From Amborella trichopoda (lineage: Eukaryota > Streptophyta > Magnoliopsida > Amborellales > Amborellaceae): 64,000 nt of DNA. The notes beneath the pieces were generated by a model. That model was given only the letters and a program-made list of their open reading frames with translations. It was not told the origin of the DNA and did not search any database. The DNA lies in the NCBI RefSeq assembly GCF_000471905.2, contig NW_006500065.1, forward strand, positions 3,124,038 through 3,188,037, written 5' to 3'. The translations under genes were made by a program, and so were the position numbers. Positions 57,093-64,000 of this stretch are shown piece after piece. How positions within the stretch are numbered: the first letter of the stretch is position 1; the number at the start of each line of letters is the position of its first letter.

Positions 57093-58015
57093 CTGATTCC
57101 AAAAGTTGATGCGATTGTCATATCTATCGACCGAAAATTAAAATACAACTCTGGTTTAGAGAAGAAGATAATGAGATTTGAGTAATTTTGAAAAGGAGAA
57201 ACAACAAAACAGTAGAGTTGTTACTCACTAGCATAAGCTGCTTCATATCTCCCTGAAATAGTGTAAAGGCTAATTCGGATGGCCCCTCGGGTTGTTGATT
57301 AGATAACTTGTAAGCTCCACGACGATTTTCATCAAACACTGTAGGCCTCCTTCCAAATCTTGAAGCCAATCCCCTCACTGCCTCAAACCAAACACGACCA
57401 TGCAAAGCAATTATTTATCCAGAATCATTCTAACTTTGAAATGGTAAACAGATAAAGAAACGCACAGTTTAATTCCATACCTGAGAGTTCCTCTGTCTTG
57501 TCTATTCTAAAACTATCAGCCAAGGTGGAATTGCCATCTCCAAAGCAAGATCCATTTCCAGCCTGCTCAGAAGCAGGAGGTTGCAGAATGTTGGACAAAT
57601 TGGAGATGTCCCCCGCCGTGGCAAGTGTAGCACCGGAAGAAAAATCAGAGCCAGCATGTTCCAATGTTGACCTGCTCAAAGACTTCTTTAATGGTTTCCT
57701 AATTGAGGAGTCGTCTTTCACTTCCTGAGCAGCCTTCAATTCGATTTTAGCACCTTCATGGTCAACCTTCAGTTCATGAAACTTTTTCCTTGCAAGCTCC
57801 TTTATAGAGTGTGCCTACCAACCATGAAACTACTAATTGGCTAATGTTTCCAACTTGCAAAATGAACACTAACATAAAAGATAGAGCATGGGATTCCTAC
57901 TTCCCAGGAATAATTTGGAATCCTCAAGCAGGAGACTCGTACTGACCTGTTTGAAGTATATGGTATCAGGTGCATTGTATTGCATTGCATTTGTGCAGAT
58001 TAAGATTACATCTCC
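55215..58015 (-). CDS. Plant bromodomain protein (BRD1/BRD2/BRD13-like), 3' part, four exons
   Basis: Exons on the minus strand are 58015-57947, 57814-57481, 57377-57229 and 57092-55215, all with GT-AG introns of 103-136 bp and matching phases, giving about 809 residues. The first exon encodes the end of the bromodomain (CTNAMQYNAPDTIYFKQ), including the Asn that binds acetyl-lysine. Next come a charged helix (HSIKELARKKFHELK), the family motif GSDFSSGATLATAGD, FGRRPTVFDENRRGAY, and ARSLARFAANLGPTAWKIAS. The long last exon has Gln/Ser/Thr-rich repeats, a polyQ tract and a terminal SSGVLVDSQQPDLALQL. Relatives in Arabidopsis are subunits of BAS-type SWI/SNF chromatin remodellers that read acetylated histones in the nucleus. 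The 5' exons are not visible, so the protein is partial here. The Arabidopsis proteins are shorter because this C-terminus is expanded. Confidence 0.9.
56205..56225 (-). repeat. CAG trinucleotide repeat, seven units (polyQ)
   Basis: Seven CTG on the plus strand encode seven Gln between two Asn residues in the last exon of the bromodomain gene. It is a likely length-polymorphic site. Confidence 0.95.
56450..56935 (-). repeat. In-frame SQxQTQTTQ repeats in the bromodomain gene
   Basis: Eight or nine degenerate units of 16-21 codons carry the theme SQ-Q-QTTQ-KPSSG. The DNA repeats on the plus strand as TTGTGAGG...GGTTTGxTTGGGTGGTTTG. Relatives lack an array of this length as far as I recall, so it probably expanded in this lineage. 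Confidence 0.85.
57229..57377 (-). CDS. Bromodomain gene, short exon
   Basis: 149 bases, from acceptor GGCAG to donor GTGAGT, encoding RGLASRFGRRPTVFDENRR and GDMKQLML. Both phases fit its neighbours. Confidence 0.88.
57481..57814 (-). CDS. Bromodomain gene, linker exon
   Basis: 334 bases, starting in phase 0 after TAG and ending with one base of a split codon before GTATGG. It encodes the charged HSIKELARKKFHELK helix and the SDFSSGATLATAGD motif. Confidence 0.88.
57947..58015 (-). CDS. Bromodomain gene, exon with bromodomain end
   Basis: Exactly 23 codons from GDVILIC to YFKQ. The acceptor is TGCAG before 58015 and the donor is GTCAGT after 57947. This is the last bromodomain exon (helix with NAMQYN). 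An acceptor three bases downstream is not excluded. Confidence 0.85.
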
Positions 58016-60165
58016 CTGCATGCCAGAAGAGAAACTTCAGTCAAGCAACAAAGCATGCATCTTTATCTGAATAGAAAACATCAATGTGAGACAAAATGAA
58101 AAACACATTAACCTTTTGGGACAGTACAACAACAGTGCCACATAACAAAAAAAGGTAAAATGCCAACTGAAACAGTCCCCAATTCAACCAACACTAATGG
58201 CAACATAGCCAAAAGGAACCTAAAGATGCACATTTGGCCCCGAAGTGACTACAAGCCTGAAGTGCAGGCTATGTACCACATCCTCAAAGCAATATGCCCC
58301 AAAGATGAGGTTTTGGCGTGGCCTGGCCTTTTAAGCTAGCAGGACTTTCCTGCTGCTAGCGATCTTTGAGGCTTGGCATCGAAATTAGTACAGGACCCCT
58401 TTTTCACATTACGTGTATAACACATTGTTCACTCGATTTAGCAGGGACTCAAAAACTGCAGTGCTCTCAATCAGGTGAACTTTTTTTCTGGTCTCTCTAT
58501 GGTGGGGCGCCTCGCACGCTAATGAATGAAACCAGAGTTTACACAGTGAGCAGAGCCTGGGGTAGCAAGTTCTAACCATTTGTTGGGCTTTGCTCATTGC
58601 CAACACGACCTCTCCTATGCCACACATCAAAGCACTCGCTGCTAACCATAGTAGCACTTATTTATGTTTCCACATGGTCCACACATAAATCACTTGGGGC
58701 TTTATTCTCCAAAACAGAAAAAAGAAAAAAAAAGGAAGGGAGAAAAAAGAGAGGCAGAAGAATCACAACAGCTGGGGCTTTGACAAGGTTTGGCTACCAC
58801 TAGCTCTCTACTAGGTTGATATAGCCTGAGAGGGTATTCTAGTCATTCTTGTAATTGTTTCATCTCTTTCTCATTACCAGGAATGTTAGTTAGGTACATT
58901 TGTTCAATCACTTAGCAATCTTGTCCATGATTCTCCCAAAAAGATCTTTATGGATTTTTCCCTCAGAATTTGTGTGTTGATAGAACTAAGAAAGGAAGTT
59001 TTGTATGATCTTTCTTTTAAGCCTGTATGCAAAGCAGCCTTCCACTTAACAATCATAATGGCCTTCCACTTAACAATCATAATGGCCCTCTATCTCCTAA
59101 ATTCGGCTCTGTTGACAAAACAGAATTTGAATATTTAATTATTCAAAAATTTGAATAAAGGCACTGACTTTTCATATATCTGAATTATATATTAGAAATT
59201 TTTGAATAAAGGCACTGCCCACTTTTCATATATCTGAATTATATACATCTGGATTTGTTTCTTTTTATGAATGTTTGGCCGTAATTTTTTTACATATAAA
59301 ATATTTGACGACAGGAGAGGGGAGAGGGAAAACCATGATCTGACAATTTCTCCAGGCAAAAAACAAGGGTTTTTGAAAAGGGTAATGTCAAAGGCTCTAT
59401 CTTCATCCATTTATCTTATCACAGCTAGTCACACCGAGAGGCTTCCGGTCATCTCTCTCTCAGGCCTCTCTCTCTCTCCCACCGAACTCTTGGCTGTGTG
59501 GGTTCCTTAGGTAATAGCTACGGTCATTTATTTACGATTTCTATTCTTGATGGACAATGGCGATGCCAAGTAATAGCTACGGCAAGGAACATAGTGAAAT
59601 TACTTGGGTGCACAGCGACCATGATAAAGATGTTGCAGATCCTTCCACATTCAATCGCAGGTTCTTTAGAGAAAAAATGGCCGGTAAAAAATTAGAAGAG
59701 GACGAACCAGAGGCTTTTGAGGTTGACAGATTCATACAGGTGTTAGGGCAGTTAATCCTCTCTTGGGTTGCCGGATAAAACCCAATTTGGCCAGAATCTG
59801 GTCATTTTCGGGTGGCCCTCTTTGAAGAATTGATGAGTTGCAGCCAGAATTGGGCTCCAATGGCTTCAGAGATCCAAGCTTTTGCTTCTCTTTTACACAG
59901 GGCTTAAACCCTAATGCAACAGGCCATATTCAGGAGGCGTTTTGGATGGGATATGATGGTGGTGGTAACAAGAGTGTTGACAGGGCTTTGAAGGAGGACA
60001 GGATATCAGAGTGTTACTAAACATACCCTTCAGCTCTCCCACCTTTCTGCTCCGTTCCTTATTTTTGTAATACCGATCTTCTTATATCACATGATTCCCA
60101 TATGTCACACAACATTTTCAATAAATGGTGCCCAATATGGCCTATGAAGAAGAGATCATAAATAA
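58016..60165. other. Intron or upstream region of the bromodomain gene
   Basis: I find no bromodomain exon on the minus strand here. Small tandem duplications are present: CCTTCCACTTAACAATCATA twice at 59038-59085 and a roughly 60-bp unit with GAATAAAGGCACTG and TTTTCATATATCTGAATTAT twice at 59153-59245. Confidence 0.5.
59557..59778 (+). CDS. Short open frame of unknown origin
   Basis: 73 codons, charged and not repetitive (SYGKEHSEITWVHSDHDKD, FFREKMAGKKLEEDEPEAFE). The TC-rich leader at 59450-59480 looks like a 5' UTR. I do not recognise the family. It could be an exon of a plus-strand gene or chance. Confidence 0.25.
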   Translation: MAMPSNSYGKEHSEITWVHSDHDKDVADPSTFNRRFFREKMAGKKLEEDEPEAFEVDRFIQVLGQLILSWVAG

Positions 60166-60637
60166 TGCAGGGGCCAATGTACATAAGAAATCGTATAACT
60201 AAAAGTTTGATTGAAAATAAAGGTGGAAACTTACAAGACAAACTTCCTTACTCCCCCGTTTAACCAGGACTCTCAAAACAAATAAAATATTCAACTTCGC
60301 TTCTAAACTCCCCGTTTAACCAGGACTCTCAAAACAAATAAAATATTCAACTTTGCTTCTAAACTCCTATACAAACCCCTATTTATAGCTTAAAGCTTAA
60401 CCCTCGGGAAATCATAATCCTAATATAATTATAACTTGTAATTAAAACGAAAATCTAATAATACTGTTACCCCTGAAAATAAAATAATATCCATAAGAAC
60501 ATTGAATGCTTTTCCAAACAGTCCCTAAATCCTGAAAAATTAACCAAATTTAAAAAAAAAAAAAAACCCTAAAAATAAACCCCGAAGTACATCCCTAAAA
60601 TTAATTAGAAATTTAAAAAACACGAGGCATCCTGTCC
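60166..60637 (-). repeat. 3' LTR of the deleted gypsy-like element
   Basis: Shared landmarks with 61980-62335: ATGCAG, ACATAAGAAATC, GAAAATAAA, GTTTAACCAGGACTCTCAAA, CTTCTAA, GAAATCATAATCCTAATATA, and CGAGGCATCCTGTC. A 60-bp unit from CCCCGTTTAACCAGG to CTTCTAAACT is duplicated at 60255-60366 only in this copy. Confidence 0.75.
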
Positions 60638-61189
60638 TACACCAGATACTCCTAGTTGGAGAAAAGTCATCCTCGAGTTTTGAGGTAGGCAAAGATGAAT
60701 CATGCATCAAAACCACCTTCATCTTCAACTTTTTTTTTTGTTGGCACAAATACTATTTCTGGTAGGAAAAAGTCCTCAAGAAATGGATCTTAATATGTGT
60801 GTTGAGAAATTGATTCAAGTATATGAAATCCGGCTATCCCTAAACTCGCACTGAGAAGTCTTATTCAAAAAAAAAAAGCATTGAGAAGTTCAAACTGAAA
60901 TTCTCAGACTTTTAGGGGCTTTCTCTAACGAAATCGGTTGGGAAAAGCAATAGAGTAGGTTTCAGTCATTGTAGACTTTTGAGTCCCGATTTCAAAGAGT
61001 ACCAATTATAGCGATTCCAAGCTACAAGTTACAAGCACAGCTATGTTGAAAGTAAAGTGCTCAAAATCTGCTCATAAACTGCTTGACTCTTTCCAAATTC
61101 AAGATTAAGGATCTCTTGTGGTTTCTCCACATCTACTTCATTACCCCCTGAATCCATGCTCATGATTTTGGTTTATGAATGCATCATTC

Positions 61190-61945
61190 GTCTGCTGTGT
61201 TACTTTGATGCCAAATAATGAAAATCGAAGAGTTCTTCACCCCATCAACCTTTGCAACTTTTAGAATTCTTACCAAGCTCGAAAACCTATCAGCCACGTT
61301 TTCACCATACACCTCACTGAAAACTCATATACGAAGTCCATGCCACCTGATTTCACACAAAAATTCTAGTCCAAGACTTCCTCAACATACCCTACCAGAG
61401 CCATTCTTCCTCACCTAAGGATTTTGTTGTTCATCTTGGCATCTAGGGATTCTTCATCCTTTTCAAGATCTAATCTCTCCTCACTATCTTCAAGAGAGAG
61501 GGTCCCAATTTCCTCAACTTCTTCCAAGAGTTCTTCATTAAAAATTGAATCACCCACAACATCTTGTTTTTACTCATGTGGCTCTAGTTCGAAGATAGGT
61601 TCTTCTTCTTCCTAATCAAAGATAGGTTTAAATAGGCACTCGTCATGAGAAGATCTTTGTTCCTCCCCTGATTGTGCAGCAAAGTTTCATCCTTTCTATG
61701 GTTACGAAAGAATTCTCATATTCGGACTCAAAACTGTAGTTCACAACTGACTTTGTCTTGAAACGACTCAACATCAATCAGATGGGAGTTGGATGCACCT
61801 TGTACATCGGATCCTTGAACCTCCTTCAATTCGAACAATTTTTACTTATTTCACATGACAATTCCTCAATTCTCCTTTTCAAATCATTGAACTCCCATGT
61901 AACTCGTCATCACCACAACTAGACCTCCTCTAGCAGTCATAATGC
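61190..61945 (-). pseudogene. Gypsy gag-like remnant
   Basis: Minus-strand segments are acidic and coiled-coil-like: DLKRRIEELSCEISKN near 61870 and GDSIFNEELLEEVEEIG with SLEDSEERLDLEKDEESLD near 61430-61550. Stops separate them. The assignment rests on position next to the 5' LTR rather than on a clear motif. Confidence 0.45.
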
Positions 61946-61979
61946 AACTTTGCAACGGATCTTTGGTGCTCTAATCTTA

Positions 61980-62335
61980 TGCAGAATTTACATAAAGAAA
62001 TCAAAGAATTGAAATTTTATTTGAAAATAAAAAGTCTCCAAGCCTTCTTAGCTTCTGGTTTAACTAGGAATCTTAAAACAAATAATATTCAACTCTGCTT
62101 CTAAGTAACTCTTGAACCTCAAGAAATCTTAGTTCTAATATACTTAGAACTTCTAACTTAAATAAAATTCATTGACACCTTTACCCTTGATGAATTAAAT
62201 AATTCCAAAAGGAAATTAACTACTTTTCTAAACAGCCTCCCTAAAAGCCAAAAATAAACCTTACAAAAAAAAGAAACAAAATACATCACTAAAAATAATT
62301 AGAAAAAAATTTAAAAAATACGAGGCATCTTGTCA
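61980..62335 (-). repeat. 5' LTR of the deleted gypsy-like element
   Basis: On the minus strand it begins TGACAAGATGCC at 62335 and ends CTGCA at 61980. Gag-like sequence follows within 80 bases. Confidence 0.7.
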
Positions 62336-64000
62336 TGTATTATAAAGTAGGACGCCACATCATTCTAGATTGATTCCCTTGGAAGAGGCATACCCACAAT
62401 CATGAAAGTGGACATACTTCATCTTTCCCAATACCAGAAAGTTAGAAACTCAGAGATGAAGGTGAACCATCAAGAAGGTCCTCCCTATCATGCTTCTTCC
62501 TCCTGCACTACTTGCCTATGGTTCCGAAATTGGGTAACTCGTTTCTTGTTTGTTAACAACTACAGCAAAAAATCCCAAATTTATATCCTATTTCCTATTC
62601 ATAGAAAAAAATGTAATTACATAAAAAGTGTCTCCTACTAGACTTAACTAAGACAATAGGACTCCAAAAGGCATTAATTCATTTTATTGGCCTCAAATTC
62701 AAAGGCAGTCAAAAGTGAAATATCCAATTGAGACTTTGTGGACTTCAGTTTATGACACTAGCAGAATCTGACACTTTTCTAAACAGTATTTTTCAGCTGG
62801 GCAAAGGAAGATCTAAGTGCTATTTCGTATATCTCATGAAATTCTAGGGATCTTTAGGGTATTCAAAGGATCTAGTCATATTTGTGTCCCTCTATCGGAT
62901 CGAAAATCTTTAAAGCCCCAAAAACACATAAAAACCTCAGATGTACAAGATTTTGGAATTTGGTTCCAAGGTTTGGATTTGCATTTGCGAGCTTCAGATC
63001 TTCGAAATCCACAACCTGAACATATCCAAAGCATGACTGGGGGACTGGTGTAATTTTCGGTTGATTCTGGTTCGTTTGCAAAGAATCAGGGCTGCAAACA
63101 CTTCAATTTTCCTTATTCTCCATTCCATTACGTGGAGGTTGACCACCATTTGAATTATTGGAACTTAGGGTCCATATTTTCCTTATTCTCCATTCTGCCT
63201 CCTATAATTTTTTTCAATAAAAAAACACTAAACCGACAAAGATCTAGGTTTCTTCATAGATCCTTTATTTCTTTTACCAATTCTTCTTTTTCAGCAAACA
63301 ACTTTTATAGAATACCAAAGACATGAAAATAAATACATAAATTCAGAACACATTATTTAACATAATAAATATTGGATTATTGCTGTAGTATTACTTTGTA
63401 TTTAATTTGATTTGATCTTCACCTATTGTCTTACTTTGGTTACAAACTAACCATTTCTCAAAAAAAATAAGAAAAAAAAAAAGTTTAGTTAGCAACTATC
63501 CAGTACATATTGAGATACTGGTTATGTATTAATTTGTAATCGTTTGTTAAGTTTTGGATATTTTGTAACCAATTACATAATATATATTAAGATAAATGCA
63601 GGCATTTTTTACCATTTTCTATTAGCTTTTTAATGGTTTTTATTTTTCCTATTTTTCAAATTTTAAAACATTTTGTAATTTTCCATTTTTAAAATGAGAT
63701 TAACGATTTAAGAGAGGTGCAGAGAGTGAGAAGAAGAGAGGCGGCGGGGGATGGGAATTTGTGCATCAACAATGCAACACCAAACTTTATATTTTGTTTT
63801 CCCCAAATATTAACTTTGGAATCGGAGAATATAATTCTAGACGTCGTGTTGTGGCATCTACCCGTCGACCGCCAATGCCTAGAGCGCATTCTCAGAACAC
63901 CACACTTTATATAAGATCCAAAATGCACTTGGGGGCAGGGACAGCAAGAAACTAAGTTCAATGCTTCCTTGAAGCCCAAAATATTTCAAGAAAGCACGCT
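62336..64000. other. Gene-free stretch, unassigned
   Basis: AT-rich sequence with short frames on both strands and no recognised domain. Upstream exons of the bromodomain gene might lie beyond the window edge. Confidence 0.45.

Larger units (their letters stand above)
60166..62335 (-). mobile_element. Internally deleted Ty3/gypsy-like LTR element
   Basis: Two direct repeats (60166-60637 and 61980-62335) flank about 1.34 kb. The inner region on the minus strand has a gag-like start (CGDDELHG, then DLKRRIEELSCEISKN) just below the 5' LTR and a polyprotein-end-like stretch (TSKLEDDFSPTRSIW) just above the 3' LTR. RT and integrase are missing. Strong LTR divergence indicates an old insertion. 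Confidence 0.65.

Overview
This window is nuclear DNA of a flowering plant, most likely a dicot or magnoliid; I cannot name the species. It is AT-rich and gene-poor, and consists mostly of decayed transposable elements: Ty1/copia and Ty3/gypsy LTR elements, L1-type LINEs with a C-terminal RNase H, hAT DNA transposons and MITEs. A plant mobile domain fragment and a plant-specific bromodomain protein gene support the assignment. There is one assembly gap (N run, 54315-54670). I saw no rRNA, tRNA, CRISPR or prokaryotic feature.

Layout. Positions 1-2150 hold a GA microsatellite and a diverged tandem duplication. Positions 2150-30658 are best read as one nest. The outermost layer is a degenerate Ty1/copia element on the minus strand, with gag at 29.9-29.2 kb, protease at 27.2 kb, three integrase pieces at 26.6-26.4, 7.4-7.2 and 4.6-4.3 kb, RT at 3.7 kb, RNase H at 2.8-2.4 kb, and LTR traces at both ends. 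Its integrase is interrupted twice by about 2.5 kb solo LTRs of one family in opposite orientations (4640-7181, and 7428-26383 split), each with an imperfect 5-bp target duplication. The second solo LTR is split by a hAT transposon (8893-25204) with an imperfect 8-bp duplication and a decayed transposase gene on the minus strand. The hAT is in turn invaded by two inverted pairs of about 3 kb gypsy LTRs carrying the 3' end of pol (12091-18929 and 18935-24970).

Positions 32-48 kb carry hAT-type MITEs (one with clear terminal inverted repeats and an 8-bp duplication), a TNT1-like copia relic with primer-binding site and one LTR, a Tourist-like element flanked by TTAA, a broken plant mobile domain gene, a 1-kb element with long inverted termini, and a 5'-truncated LINE whose RNase H frame is still open. 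Positions 49-54 kb hold a copia LTR with polypurine tract, a LINE endonuclease fragment and several minisatellites.

The only convincing host gene lies at 55215-58015 on the minus strand: the 3' part (four exons) of a plant bromodomain protein of the Arabidopsis BRD1/BRD2/BRD13 type. Only the end of the bromodomain is present. The 5' exons were not found in 58-64 kb, which contains an internally deleted gypsy element (60166-62335) probably sitting in an intron or upstream. No new biochemical system is evident; the main novelty is the nested and inverted repeat architecture.
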